DNA of 58,342 nucleotides from Bacteroides sp. (GCA_014801955.1 JAAVDE010000010.1:1-58342); one strand, 5' to 3'; positions 17,175 through 27,080 are shown, numbered from the stretch's first letter. Translations and numbers: made by a program. The notes: generated by a model from the letters alone, not told the origin.

Positions 17175-18053
17175 TTATTGATTCTGAGCGAGAAAGGCGA
17201 GGTTTCGCAGCATCTGGGGCAGGCGCAGGCGGTTGAGGGCGGAGTGGCGGAAAAGTTTGCGGTAGCGGCTCGGAGTGAGTTCGGCGATGTCGGCGAGGGT
17301 CAGCGAGGCAAATTCCGCCGAGGGGTGGAAGTCGGCGATCGGGGTGGGGCCGACGGAGCGGTTGTGGGGGCAGACGCGCTGGCAAATGTCGCATCCGGCC
17401 AGCGTGTGGACCGGGCCCGTCAGGTCGCCGCGGTGCTCGATAGTCAGATAGCTCTCGCAGCTGCGCGCGTCGAGTCCGCGGCCTTCGGCGTCGAGGCAGC
17501 GCCCCGGACAGGCATCGATGCAGCGGCGGCAGTCGCCGCAGGGGTCGGGTAGCGGCGCTTTCGGCTCGAAGTCGAACCGCTCGGTCGACAGAATGAAGCC
17601 GAGAAAGCAATATGAGCCCAGACCAGGAACTATCAGCTGATTGTTGCGGCCAATGGCGCCCAGGCCGGCGCGGGCGGCCCAGTAGCGTTCGCGCAGCGGC
17701 GCCGAGTCAACGCAGATGCGCCAACTGCCGGGGAGCGTTTCGGCGACTTCGGTCAGTCGCCGGCGAATGACTTCGTGGTAGTCCAGGCCGCGCGCATAGA
17801 GCCCCACGGGGAGCCCGACGGATTCATTGGTGAAGTAGGGAAAGGCAACGGCAATGAGCGTTTGGGCGCCTTCGAGCAGCAGGCGCGGGTCGCGGCGCAG
17901 CTCGGAGTGGTTCTCCATGTAGGCCATCGAGGCGTGGCGTCCGTCGGCCAGCCACCGGCTGAACTGCTCGTTGGCTTCGGCGCTGACGGGCCGGTCGAGG
18001 CTGCATGCCGCCCAGGGCAGCTCAAGTTGGGAGAGGCAGGAGTTCAAATCCAT
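17175..18053 (-). CDS. queG: epoxyqueuosine reductase
   Basis: Last step of queuosine synthesis in tRNA: reduces epoxyqueuosine to queuosine, using cobalamin and two [4Fe-4S] clusters. The 292-residue protein has the conserved ICVDSAPLRERYWAARAGLG segment, then the two cluster motifs CGDCRRCIDACPG and CDICQRVCPHN, with RSCESYLTIEHRG between them. It lacks the C-terminal HEAT-repeat extension of longer homologues. Its first 32 bases overlap the end of the deacetylase gene, so it belongs to that operon although the function is unrelated. Confidence 0.93.
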   Translation of the reverse strand: MDLNSCLSQLELPWAACSLDRPVSAEANEQFSRWLADGRHASMAYMENHSELRRDPRLLLEGAQTLIAVAFPYFTNESVGLPVGLYARGLDYHEVIRRRLTEVAETLPGSWRICVDSAPLRERYWAARAGLGAIGRNNQLIVPGLGSYCFLGFILSTERFDFEPKAPLPDPCGDCRRCIDACPGRCLDAEGRGLDARSCESYLTIEHRGDLTGPVHTLAGCDICQRVCPHNRSVGPTPIADFHPSAEFASLTLADIAELTPSRYRKLFRHSALNRLRLPQMLRNLAFLAQNQ

Positions 18054-18660
18054 TGTCGAGAAGCCATTTGATGGCGTCGGGGAGTGCCGGCAGGGTGTTG
18101 TGGCTCGATTTGAGCGAATCGTGGAAAACTATGATGGAGCCGTTGCGCGTGAAGCGGCGAACGTTGTCGACCACCTCTTCGGGCGACATGTAGACCGCAT
18201 AGTCGCGCGTAACAACGTCATACATTATCAGGTTATAGTGCCTGCGGATTACCCGGCTCTGGCTCCAGCGCAGCAGTCCGTGGGGCGGGCGAAAGAGCGA
18301 GGTGTTCAGCAGGTGGTCGGCCTCCTGAACGTCGCGCAGGTAGCGGCGCGGCATGGTTTTGCGCCCCTGCAGGTGGTGCATCGTGTGGTTGCCGATGGTG
18401 TGGCCGCGGCGGCGCACTTCCTCGACCAGCTCGGGGTGGCGCCGGGCGTTGTCGCCCACCATGAAAAACGTTGCCTTAACGCCGAAGCGGTCGAGGATGT
18501 CGAGAATCCGGGGGGTGACTTCGGGAATCGGGCCGTCGTCGAACGTTAGATACGCAACCTTGCGACCGCGGCGCTTGATGCGCCAAACGGCCTCAGGGAA
18601 GAGTATGCGGTAGAATAGCGGCGGCTGAACAACGAACCGCTTCAGCGACCAGGGGTTCAC
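18022..18660 (-). CDS. polysaccharide deacetylase (NodB/CE4 family)
   Basis: A 212-residue metal-dependent de-N-acetylase for chitin-, peptidoglycan- or GlcNAc-type polymers. Motif 1 is LTFDDGP (Asp41-Asp42), motif 2 NHTMHH (His92, His96) and motif 3 FRPPHG (Arg124), all present, with HD in the late VFHDSLKSS motif. No cleaved signal peptide is clear; the first 25 residues are hydrophobic-basic and may be membrane-associated. It overlaps the DUF2723 gene by four bases and queG by 32. Being next to a GT-like gene and GH84 hexosaminidases suggests an amino-sugar polymer as target (inference). Confidence 0.88.
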   Translation of the reverse strand: MNPWSLKRFVVQPPLFYRILFPEAVWRIKRRGRKVAYLTFDDGPIPEVTPRILDILDRFGVKATFFMVGDNARRHPELVEEVRRRGHTIGNHTMHHLQGRKTMPRRYLRDVQEADHLLNTSLFRPPHGLLRWSQSRVIRRHYNLIMYDVVTRDYAVYMSPEEVVDNVRRFTRNGSIIVFHDSLKSSHNTLPALPDAIKWLLDNGFELLPLPT

Positions 18661-21600
18661 GAGTTAGTTTCAACGGTGTTGTAGAAGTTGATCAGGTCAA
18701 CGCCGACTTCGGGACTCAGCGCGCGCAGGAAATCCTGGACTTGCTCAACGCCGAAGCTGCCGGCGTAGTTGCCGATGAGCGACGACAGGTAGGAGTAGGG
18801 ACCCTGGCGGGTGACAATCTGATTCACTGCGCGGTCGGTTGTGCTCAGCGAGCTGTATTGGTTGCGGTTGAGCGAGCGCAGATAGGGAATGTAGGCGGCG
18901 TAGCGGCGGATTTCGTCCTCATAGATTTGGCGCGCCTTTTCGCGTGCATCTTCCGAGCCGGTGGCCTCGGCCAGGGCGAAGAACAGATCGGCAACGCTGC
19001 CTCCCGCCTGGAAGCTGTAGGGGGCGTTCTTGGTCGGGAGCTTTTCAACCATCAGGTTCATCAGTTGCAGCGCGCGGTCGTAGTCGCCGGCGGCATACAT
19101 TGACTCAACGGCCTCGATGATGGCATAGCGGGTCGAGGCGACCATGCGCGCAACCGTTTCGTCGAGATAAACGTCGGAGCCGTTTTCGGCGTCGAGTCCG
19201 CCCCAGCGGAACTTCTCGGTGATGTTCTCGAAGGCGCGGTCGTTGGCGGCCTTATAGAGGGCGTTGGAGCGCTTGGGCAGAATCTGATGGGCCATGCCGG
19301 TCAGATACATGTAGGGCTGCAGGCCCAGCGAGTAAACGTCGGGAACGGTGTTGGCAATGTAGACCGGGCGGCTCCAGCCGTCGGCGGCGCTTGATGCGAG
19401 AATGTCGAGGGTCAGCATGTCGCTCTGGGTCAATACCGTCTGGTGGTTCTTGGCTTCGAGCGCCTCGGGCAGGTTGATGACGATGGGTTCGTGGCCCTTG
19501 GTCGAGTCGCCGGGAATCACGAGGGTTCCGGCCTCGATAATCGGGTAGGAAACGCGCATGCGGCGGCCATATTCGTCGGGCACGTCGCTATAGTAGCGCT
19601 CCAGGAAGTCGAGAACGGTCGTGGTCATTGAGTCGCGCGGCATAACGTAGCCTGTCTGGCGGCGGCCCTGGCCGTAGACGCTCTTGGTCGCGAGCATCGG
19701 TGCGGGCGCGGCATCGTAGGCCGGCAGCTGGTGCTGGGCGGCATACCAGTCGGTTGTCAGGTAGCTGAGGTTAATGACGCGAACGTCGCGGCGATGGCCT
19801 TCGACCTCTTGGGCGTACCAGAGGGGGAAGGTGTCGTTGTCGCCGTTGGTGAAGATAATGGCGTTCGGCTCGAGCGAGCTGAGGTAGTTCATGCCGAAGT
19901 CGCGGGCGGTGAAGCGGCCCGAGCGGTCGTGGTCGTCCCAGGTCTGCGAAACCATCTGGGCGGGCACGATCAGTCCGAGAACCGTTGCTGCGACGGCGGC
20001 AATCATCGACGGCTTTTTGCTCTTGAGCAGCTTGTCGATGCCGGCGGCGAGAGCGCCGACGCCGAGGCCGATCCAGATTGCGAACGCATAGAACGAGCCG
20101 GCATAGGCATAGTCGCGTTCACGCGGCTGGCCGGGCGTCTGGTTCAGGTAGAGAACGATGGCTATGCCGGTCATGAAGAAGAGGAAGAAGATTACCCAGA
20201 ACTGGCGAATGCCCTCTTCGTCTTTCATCGACTGCCAGATCAGGCCGATGAGGCCGAGCAGCAGCGGAAGCATGTAGAACACGTTGTGGCCCTTGTTGGC
20301 CGAGCCGAACTCGGCGGGGAGCAGCGACTGGTCGCCCAGGCGGGGATTGTCGATGAACGGCAGCCCCGAAATCCAGTTGCCGCGGTTAACCTCGCCGTTG
20401 CCCTGAAGGTCGTTCTGGCGGCCGGCGAAGTTCCACATGAAGTAGCGGAAATACATGTGGACCAGCTGGTAGTTGACGAAATAGCTGAGATTCTGGGCAA
20501 AGGTCGGTTTGCGAACCGGATTGCGCACCGGCGAACCCTTAACGGTTTCGGCCATGACTACGGGCATGTCGGCCTCGCTGAAACCGGCCCATTCCATATA
20601 GTCGTTGCGATGGTCGGCGGCATACATGCGCGGGAAGAGCATGTTCAGGTCGGGCGAGTATTCATAGCGGGTACGGGTCAGGACGCGGTCGTAGTGGTCG
20701 GGGCCGTCAACGGCCTTGGCATAGCCATATTCGTCGTTGGCAACGGCGGTGCCGTCGGAGGTGCGGAGCACTTCGGACTGGAAGGTGGTTCCGTAGAGCA
20801 GCGGCGATTCGCCATATTGCTCGCGGTTGAGATAGGAGCTGAGGGAGAACACGTTGTCGGGCGCGTTCTGGTTAATCGGGGTTTCGGCGGCGGAGCGGAT
20901 GAGCAGCAGCGCATAGCTCGAGTAGCCGATGAAGATAACCAGGATGCTGAGCGTCGTCAGGTTCAGAGCGCGAACGGGGAGCTTCTTAACCCACCAGAGC
21001 CAGCAAACCAGGGCGGCGACGATAACAACGGGAATCAGCAGCGACGAGCCGATGAAGGGAATGCCGCTGGCGATAATCGACAGGATGAAGCTGACCTTGA
21101 TGCGCAGGGCCGACTTCTGGCGATAGAGTTCGCTGATGGTCCAGATGAAGATGGCGAAGGTCAGGAACGTGTAGACCAACACGCCGGAGTTATAGCTCAG
21201 ACCCAGGGTGTTGACAAAGAACAGCTCCGAGTACTGGGCCACTTCAACGAAGCCGGGCACCAGGCCGTAGAGAATCGTTGCGACGATAACGAAGCTGACC
21301 AGCAGCGCGGCGCATGAGCCCTTGGCCGTCGGGTTGGCGAACTTGCGGTAGTAGAAAACCAGAACGATGGCCGGAATGCAGAGCAGGTTCAGCAGGTGAA
21401 CGGCGATGCTGACGCCGATAACGTAGGCAATCAGAATGAGATAGCGGTCGGAGTGGGGCAGGTCGGCGCGACTTTCCCATTTCAGAATCAGCCAGAACAC
21501 CAGCGCGGTGCAGAACGATGAGAACGCATAAACCTCACCCTCGACGGCGGAATACCAGAACGTGTCGCTCCAGGCGTAGGCCAGGGCGCCGACCATTGCC

Positions 21601-21977
21601 GAGCCGAAAATAACCACCCATTGGGCCGCCGGAAGCTCTTCAACCGGCTTGTAGCCGCCGAGCAGGCGGCGCATCAGGTGGGAAATCGTCCAGAAGAGCA
21701 ACAGGATAGTTCCGGCGCTGAGCAGCGCGTTCATCGAGTTGACGGCAACGGCCGCCATGCCCGGTTCGCCGCCGGTGAAGTTAACGAAGAAGCGGGCGGC
21801 GAGCATGAAAATCGGGTTGCCCGGCGGGTGGCCAACTTCGAGTTTGAAGCCTTGGGCAATAAATTCGGGGCAGTCCCAGAATGAGGCTGTCGGCTCAATA
21901 GTGAGCAGATAGGTCGCGGCGGCAATCACGAAGCAGAGCCAGCCGAGGCAGTTGTTGATAAGGTTATAGCGTTTCAC
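18657..21977 (-). CDS. DUF2723 membrane protein (TMEM260-like, GT-C)
   Basis: A 1106-residue membrane protein. About ten or more helices fill the first 650 residues. The conserved N-terminal SFWDCPEFIAQGFKLEVGHP, with its Asp and Glu in the first periplasmic loop, marks DUF2723, the GT-C-type family to which eukaryotic TMEM260 O-mannosyltransferase belongs. The C-terminal third is soluble and includes a repeat-like helical segment around DRALQLMNLMVEKLPT. It probably glycosylates exported proteins or glycolipids outside the inner membrane. It overlaps the deacetylase by four bases and follows the GH84 gene by 21 bases. Confidence 0.9.
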   Translation of the reverse strand: MKRYNLINNCLGWLCFVIAAATYLLTIEPTASFWDCPEFIAQGFKLEVGHPPGNPIFMLAARFFVNFTGGEPGMAAVAVNSMNALLSAGTILLLFWTISHLMRRLLGGYKPVEELPAAQWVVIFGSAMVGALAYAWSDTFWYSAVEGEVYAFSSFCTALVFWLILKWESRADLPHSDRYLILIAYVIGVSIAVHLLNLLCIPAIVLVFYYRKFANPTAKGSCAALLVSFVIVATILYGLVPGFVEVAQYSELFFVNTLGLSYNSGVLVYTFLTFAIFIWTISELYRQKSALRIKVSFILSIIASGIPFIGSSLLIPVVIVAALVCWLWWVKKLPVRALNLTTLSILVIFIGYSSYALLLIRSAAETPINQNAPDNVFSLSSYLNREQYGESPLLYGTTFQSEVLRTSDGTAVANDEYGYAKAVDGPDHYDRVLTRTRYEYSPDLNMLFPRMYAADHRNDYMEWAGFSEADMPVVMAETVKGSPVRNPVRKPTFAQNLSYFVNYQLVHMYFRYFMWNFAGRQNDLQGNGEVNRGNWISGLPFIDNPRLGDQSLLPAEFGSANKGHNVFYMLPLLLGLIGLIWQSMKDEEGIRQFWVIFFLFFMTGIAIVLYLNQTPGQPRERDYAYAGSFYAFAIWIGLGVGALAAGIDKLLKSKKPSMIAAVAATVLGLIVPAQMVSQTWDDHDRSGRFTARDFGMNYLSSLEPNAIIFTNGDNDTFPLWYAQEVEGHRRDVRVINLSYLTTDWYAAQHQLPAYDAAPAPMLATKSVYGQGRRQTGYVMPRDSMTTTVLDFLERYYSDVPDEYGRRMRVSYPIIEAGTLVIPGDSTKGHEPIVINLPEALEAKNHQTVLTQSDMLTLDILASSAADGWSRPVYIANTVPDVYSLGLQPYMYLTGMAHQILPKRSNALYKAANDRAFENITEKFRWGGLDAENGSDVYLDETVARMVASTRYAIIEAVESMYAAGDYDRALQLMNLMVEKLPTKNAPYSFQAGGSVADLFFALAEATGSEDAREKARQIYEDEIRRYAAYIPYLRSLNRNQYSSLSTTDRAVNQIVTRQGPYSYLSSLIGNYAGSFGVEQVQDFLRALSPEVGVDLINFYNTVETNS

Positions 21978-21998
21978 CTTTTTGATTGAGTGGATTGA

Positions 21999-24761
21999 TT
22001 ATTTCACGAGGAATTTCCGACCGTTGCGAACGTAGATGCCTCCCTTGGCGGGGTTGGCAACGCGGCGGCCCTGGAGGTCATAGGTCGTTTCCGATTCGTC
22101 GGCGTCGACGCTGATGGAGTTGATGGCGTCGTTGTCGGACGTGGATTTCAGGCGGAACACGAACGAGTCGTTGCGGCTTTGCGAGCCTTTGGTGATTTTG
22201 CCGTCCGAGCCGATGGTCCAGTACTGGGTGCCGGCGCTTCCGGCGTTGCGGATGGCGAGTTTGCCGTCCTTGAGCAGGATTTCATAGGTGTTCCATTCAA
22301 CGTAGAAGGGATTGGTACCGATAACGCCGAGCTCGTTGATATAGCGGGTGCCCTGCTTGATTGAGATGCGGCCGCTGGATTCAACGGCGAGGGTCCACTT
22401 GAAGGTCGAGGCGGGGTTTTCGGGGAGGGTTACGAAGGTCAGCTCGTTTGTCGACGAGTTGCGGTTCAGCGCCTTGCCCTCTTCGTTGAGAATATAGTAT
22501 TCGCCCGGTTCGAAACCTTTGGGGTCGGGGTTAACGGTTTCGTTGGCCGAAACGATCTGGAACTTGAAGTTGTCGAGGTTCCAGGCCGTTGAGGTACCCT
22601 GGGTGAACTTGTCGGAGCTGTTGACGGTCCAGTACTTGGTTCCGCCGCGTTCGGCGTTTTGGATTGCATAGAGTTCGCCCAGAGGGGTGATTTCATAGGT
22701 GTTCCAGTCGTCGGAGTAGCGGTCGGAGGCGAAATTCATGATTTCGTTGACGTAGCGGTTGTCGTGGACCGAGCGCAGGGCGTAGCGGCCCTTGGTCGGA
22801 ATATATTCCAGGCGCCACGACTGGCGGGCGGGGTTGATGTTGTCGATAGCGGCGAGGAACTGGGGCTGGGCGGGCGAGTTGGCTGCGGCGCCGGTTCCGT
22901 TGCTGAGATACTTGCCGTTATAGAGAATATAATATGTGCCGGTTTCGAGCACTCGGAAGGGGAACAGGTCGGCCGGATAGTCGTAGCCGCCATCCTTGAA
23001 CTGCTGAATCAGGGTTTCAACGGCGTCGCTCATCCAGCCGCGAACGTATTCCGGGGCGGATTTCGGCAGGTAGTTGCGAACCGGCCAGCCTTCGCGGCTC
23101 AGGTGGTGGTCGGCGGAGTCGGTCAGCTGCATGTAGTCAACGTAGGCTGCGAGGAAGGCGTCGCCGTTCTTGGCCTGCAGGGCCGAGAACATGTCGTCGA
23201 CCAGCTGGCCGCGTTCGCCCTGCATTCTGTAGACCTCGATCCACTCCTTGATTTCCTGAACCATGCGGTGGTCGGTCAGGCCGAGGAGCTCGTCGGCCGT
23301 GGCAACCTGATTGTCGAAATAGGCGCGATAGGCAGCCGCGTTGTTGGCGTTGATGGTTTTGTCGGCGTCGATCAGGGCCTTGAACTCAGGGGTTTCGTGC
23401 CATTTAACAACGAGGCCGTGGGTACACTGCGGATAGTAGAAGTTGCTCTGGCAGTAGGTTCGGAACGCGTCGGTATTGTCGGGGAAGAGATAGCTCAGGG
23501 CCTTTTCCCAGTTGGCGTCGGCGTTGTAGGCGGTGGGGTTCCAGGTGAAGTCGCCGATGCCGTAGAGGGCAACTTTCGATGCTTCGTAGTATTCCATCGG
23601 GTTCGAGCAGAAAGCCTGGATTTTCGAGGGAATCTGTGCGTCGGGCGCTTCGTAGGGCGACATGAGCAGCGGGCCGCCTTCGTAGCCATAGTCGTTGACC
23701 GGGTAGTTGAGCCAGATGTAGGGCTTGCGGCCGGTTTTGTTGGTAAACCAGTCGGCTGCGGAATTCTGGTTCATGTCAACCACTCCGGCGCCGGTCCACA
23801 TAATCTGGATGTCGCTGTCGAGGCCTGCGCCGAGCTTGGGCAGGTACTGGCTGCTGGTGTTCTGGCCGCCGGCAAAGCTGATGCAATATTCGGTCGGGCA
23901 AACAATCAGCGGAGCGACGTCGGGCTTGGCCTTCACGATTTCCTTGTTGATGAAGTTCAGATAGGCAATCTGGGCGTCAACCTTCTCGCCGCCGATGTCG
24001 TCGAAGAAAACGCCGAACTGGCGGATGCCCAGGTCATACATTTTCAGGAACTTCTGTTTGGCTTTTTCCATGTTGTCGCCCTCAATGGCGTTTCCGGGGT
24101 GGATGGACCAAACGAAGTGAACCTTATGTTTCAGGCCTTCGGTTGCCAGCTGCTGCAGCTCGGCGGCCTTGTCGGCCGGATAGGCTTCGGCCCAGTTCGA
24201 TTTATGGTAGGGGTCGTTCTTGGGGCCGTAGATGAACACGTTCATTTTGTTATGGTCAAAGAACTCAAACATGTCCATGCAGTCCTCCTGGCTCCAGGGG
24301 TTGCCATAGTAGCCTTCGATAACGCCGCGGTCGGCAATCGTTGGCCAGTCAAGCACTTCGCAGGCGCTGACCTGGGGCTGCGAGGCCAGCTGCAGGAAGG
24401 ACTGAACGCCATAGTAGGTGCCTTCGTTGTCGGCGCCGGCGATAACTACGCGGTTGGCGTCGACGGTCAGGTAGTAGCCCTGCTCGTTGGCGGGAATCTT
24501 GTCGGCAAAGGCGCTGACGGCGTCGTCGCCCTTTTCGCCGATGATGATTTCAATCGTGCCGGAGTCGGAAACGGGGAGTTTCGCGCGCAGGGCGGCAACG
24601 GCGTCGGCATCGGCCGCGTCGGCGCCGGTGAGGCGATATGTTGCCGAAGCGGAGGCAAAGGCCGTTCCGTTGTCGGTCACGCTCTGGGGGTTAGGAAAGA
24701 TTTCGGCGGCATATGCGCTTGCGGAGAGGAGCAGCGCGCCGGCCAGGATGATTGGTTTCAT
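21999..24761 (-). CDS. GH84 beta-N-acetylhexosaminidase, secreted, with repeat C-terminus
   Basis: A 920-residue exported enzyme that removes beta-N-acetylglucosamine from glycans (O-GlcNAcase family). Signal peptide 1-18. An N-terminal GH20b-like domain (about 20-130) precedes the TIM barrel with RGVIEGYYGNPWS and the catalytic pair Asp254-Asp255 in FGVFFDDIGG. After the helical domain come two lectin-like beta segments, each with a 'NxYxxDWNTYEI'-type block (about 650-720 and 780-850). The end, YDLQGRRVANPAKGG ... FLVK, is the short C-terminal tail seen on many exported proteins in this order. Tandem with a 713-residue paralogue 21 bases upstream. Confidence 0.93.
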   Translation of the reverse strand: MKPIILAGALLLSASAYAAEIFPNPQSVTDNGTAFASASATYRLTGADAADADAVAALRAKLPVSDSGTIEIIIGEKGDDAVSAFADKIPANEQGYYLTVDANRVVIAGADNEGTYYGVQSFLQLASQPQVSACEVLDWPTIADRGVIEGYYGNPWSQEDCMDMFEFFDHNKMNVFIYGPKNDPYHKSNWAEAYPADKAAELQQLATEGLKHKVHFVWSIHPGNAIEGDNMEKAKQKFLKMYDLGIRQFGVFFDDIGGEKVDAQIAYLNFINKEIVKAKPDVAPLIVCPTEYCISFAGGQNTSSQYLPKLGAGLDSDIQIMWTGAGVVDMNQNSAADWFTNKTGRKPYIWLNYPVNDYGYEGGPLLMSPYEAPDAQIPSKIQAFCSNPMEYYEASKVALYGIGDFTWNPTAYNADANWEKALSYLFPDNTDAFRTYCQSNFYYPQCTHGLVVKWHETPEFKALIDADKTINANNAAAYRAYFDNQVATADELLGLTDHRMVQEIKEWIEVYRMQGERGQLVDDMFSALQAKNGDAFLAAYVDYMQLTDSADHHLSREGWPVRNYLPKSAPEYVRGWMSDAVETLIQQFKDGGYDYPADLFPFRVLETGTYYILYNGKYLSNGTGAAANSPAQPQFLAAIDNINPARQSWRLEYIPTKGRYALRSVHDNRYVNEIMNFASDRYSDDWNTYEITPLGELYAIQNAERGGTKYWTVNSSDKFTQGTSTAWNLDNFKFQIVSANETVNPDPKGFEPGEYYILNEEGKALNRNSSTNELTFVTLPENPASTFKWTLAVESSGRISIKQGTRYINELGVIGTNPFYVEWNTYEILLKDGKLAIRNAGSAGTQYWTIGSDGKITKGSQSRNDSFVFRLKSTSDNDAINSISVDADESETTYDLQGRRVANPAKGGIYVRNGRKFLVK

Positions 24762-24782
24762 ATGATTCAGGTAAGGAAATGA

Positions 24783-26924
24783 TTAATTTGCGGGTTGATT
24801 GCTGACTTCGCGGATGTCGAAAATGAACTGCGGCTGTCCGAAGCGGCATTTCAGCTCGTTGCCCTCCACGCCCCAGAAGGAGTTGCCGCCGTTGCCGGCG
24901 TTGCGGATGGCATATTTGCCGTTTTCGCCGCGCAGAATGATGTAGGTGTTCCAGTCGGGCGAGTAGGGGTTAACGCCGAATCGGCCCACTTCGTTGATGT
25001 AGCGTTCGTCTTTTGAGTTGCGGATTTCGTAGCGCTCGGTCGTGGGGTTCAGCGTCAGGTGCCATTCCTGGCGGTTGGGGTTGATGTCGTCGACGCTGTC
25101 CTGGAACACTGGTGCGCCACCCTGCTCGCCGGCGTTGGGGTTACCCAGCAGGCGGCCTTCGTGGCAAATGTAGTAGGTTCCGTTTTCAACCACCGGGCGC
25201 GGGAACAGGTCTGCCGGATAGTCGGCGCCGCTTTGGCGGAACTTCTCGACCAGGCCGGCCAGGGCCGTTTTCTGCCAGGGGGCAACGTGGAGAGTGCCGG
25301 TTTGAACGCGCACGCTCTGAATCGAGCCTTCGAAGCCGCGCGAGGTGTTGTTCTGATACTTTTGGTTTTCATCCTGCCAGCGCTTGTAGGCGTCGATAAA
25401 CGGCGCCGCCAGGTCGGCCTCCAGGGCTTCGGCCATGTCGCAGATGTTCAGGCCCATTTGAGCCTGCAGGCGCATTGCGACGAGCCATTCCTTCACCTCG
25501 CTCAGCAGCGGGTCGCTGCCGTCGGCCAGCGGCATCAGCTCGTTGGCCGCGTCGAGGTTGGCGCGGAAATATTCGCGGTAGGCCTCGATGGCATCGGGGT
25601 CGCTCAGGTCCGTATATTTTTCGCAGAGAGCCTTAAACTCGGGCGTTTCGCCATAGAAGCGGAGCTTATGGACGCTCGGCGCAACGTCAACATTGTTGAG
25701 ACAGAAGCGGCGGAAGGCGTCAACATGGTCGGGCATCAGCTCGCGCAGCGAGGCCTCCCACGATTCATCGGCGTTGAACGCCTCGGGGTTGCGGGCAAAG
25801 TCGGCCAGCGAGGCCAGGGCGACTTTCGATGCCTCGGCATATTGCATCGGGTTGGAGCAGAAGGCCGTTACCTTGTTGGCGATGGCGGGATCGTTGCCAA
25901 CGACCGGGCCCATCAGCAGGTTGTGCTGGCCGTAGTCGTTGACCGGATAGTTGAGCCAGATAAACGGCTTGCGGCCGGTTTTGTCGATGAACCACTGGCA
26001 GTCGGCGTCGTCGATCATGTCGCAGACGGTTGCGCCGGTCCACATGATTGCGATGTCGGGATTCAGTCCCGTGCCCATCTTGGTCAGATAGTCGCCGCCG
26101 CTCCAGGCCTGGTTATACTGAGTCGGGCAAACGATGAGCGAGCCGGTTCCGGGGTGGGTCTTAACGAACTCGCGGTCAAGGAAATTCAGGTAGTCAATCT
26201 GGGAGTCAACGCTTTTTGCGGAAATGTCGTCGAAGAAAATCGAGAAGTTGCGGACGCCCAGGTCATACATCTGCTGGAACTTGGCCAGCGCCTTGGCGCG
26301 GTCGGCCTCGCTTTCGATTGCGTTGCTCGGGTGCATGGCCCAGACGAACTTGACCTTGTTGGCGGCGGCGCGCTGAACCAGCTCGGCCATCTGCGCGGCC
26401 TTTTCGGCGGGATAGGGTTCGAACCAGCGGCTGTGGTGATACGGGTCATCTTTCGGGCCATAGATATAGATGTTCATGCCGTGGCGGCCATAGAAATCAA
26501 ACTGGCTCAGGCGGTTGGCGTGGCTCCAGGGGTTGCCGTAGAAGCCCTCGATAACGCCGCGCAGGGGAATTACGGGGGTAACGGCCGTGTCGACCGCTGC
26601 CTGCGGATTTTTCAGAAATTCCTGAACGCCATAGAACGTTCCGGCCTCGTCGCGGCCCGCGATAACGACTTTTTTGGGCCCTACGCTCAGATAGAAACTC
26701 TCGGCGCCCTCGGGAATGAGCGACGCATATTTCTTGACGGCCTTGTCGCCGGCCTCGCCGATAATGATTTCGACCGGCGCCTTGGAGGCAACGGAAATTG
26801 ATTCGCGGAGCAGGTTAACTGCGTCGGCATCAGCGGTTTTGTCGCCAACGAGCTTGTAGGTCGGAGTCTGCGCCGAAGCGCTTGCGGCCAGAACGATAGC
26901 CAGCGTGAGTGATTGGAATTTCAT
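24783..26924 (-). CDS. GH84 beta-N-acetylhexosaminidase, paralogue
   Basis: A 713-residue exported GH84 enzyme, first gene of the pair. Signal peptide 1-18 (ASASA). The barrel carries RGVIEGFYGNPWS and the catalytic Asp232-Asp233 in SIFFDDISAK. It has one lectin-like C-terminal block (about 600-690) and lacks the sorting-type tail of the 920-residue paralogue, so the two may differ in location. A good promoter lies upstream, and only 21 bases separate the two genes. Sequence divergence through the barrel is considerable, so this is an old duplication rather than a recent one. Confidence 0.93.
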   Translation of the reverse strand: MKFQSLTLAIVLAASASAQTPTYKLVGDKTADADAVNLLRESISVASKAPVEIIIGEAGDKAVKKYASLIPEGAESFYLSVGPKKVVIAGRDEAGTFYGVQEFLKNPQAAVDTAVTPVIPLRGVIEGFYGNPWSHANRLSQFDFYGRHGMNIYIYGPKDDPYHHSRWFEPYPAEKAAQMAELVQRAAANKVKFVWAMHPSNAIESEADRAKALAKFQQMYDLGVRNFSIFFDDISAKSVDSQIDYLNFLDREFVKTHPGTGSLIVCPTQYNQAWSGGDYLTKMGTGLNPDIAIMWTGATVCDMIDDADCQWFIDKTGRKPFIWLNYPVNDYGQHNLLMGPVVGNDPAIANKVTAFCSNPMQYAEASKVALASLADFARNPEAFNADESWEASLRELMPDHVDAFRRFCLNNVDVAPSVHKLRFYGETPEFKALCEKYTDLSDPDAIEAYREYFRANLDAANELMPLADGSDPLLSEVKEWLVAMRLQAQMGLNICDMAEALEADLAAPFIDAYKRWQDENQKYQNNTSRGFEGSIQSVRVQTGTLHVAPWQKTALAGLVEKFRQSGADYPADLFPRPVVENGTYYICHEGRLLGNPNAGEQGGAPVFQDSVDDINPNRQEWHLTLNPTTERYEIRNSKDERYINEVGRFGVNPYSPDWNTYIILRGENGKYAIRNAGNGGNSFWGVEGNELKCRFGQPQFIFDIREVSNQPAN

Positions 26925-26948
26925 TGTGTTATCAGGTGATTAATCGCA

Positions 26949-26979
26949 CAAAGTTAAGAAAATTTTCTGTTTTTACCAA
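26949..26979 (-). promoter_or_regulatory. promoter of the GH84 operon
   Basis: Minus strand: TTG at 26979-26977, 20 bases, then TAACTTTG at 26956-26949, 25 bases before the start codon at 26924. This can drive both GH84 genes and possibly the run through DUF2723, deacetylase and queG. Confidence 0.7.
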
Positions 26980-27023
26980 CAGCTGAACTTTTTTCGGCCC
27001 CCGGCGTTCTTAAAGTATAGAAA

Positions 27024-27080
27024 ATGATAAGTCTCTCTACTACTACTCTACACCGTGACCGGGTCGGCCGGGGAAACTGA
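27024..27080 (+). CDS. possible 18-residue leader peptide, no downstream gene
   Basis: A short frame from ATG at 27024 to TGA at 27078-27080 encodes MISLSTTTLHRDRVGRGN. It has three adjacent Thr codons (ACT) and its stop lies inside the structured RNA described at 27059-27143, as in amino-acid attenuator leaders. However, no plus-strand gene follows the terminator at 27211-27235. It may be chance, a relic of a moved attenuator, or part of a dual-function small RNA. Confidence 0.25.
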   Translation: MISLSTTTLHRDRVGRGN

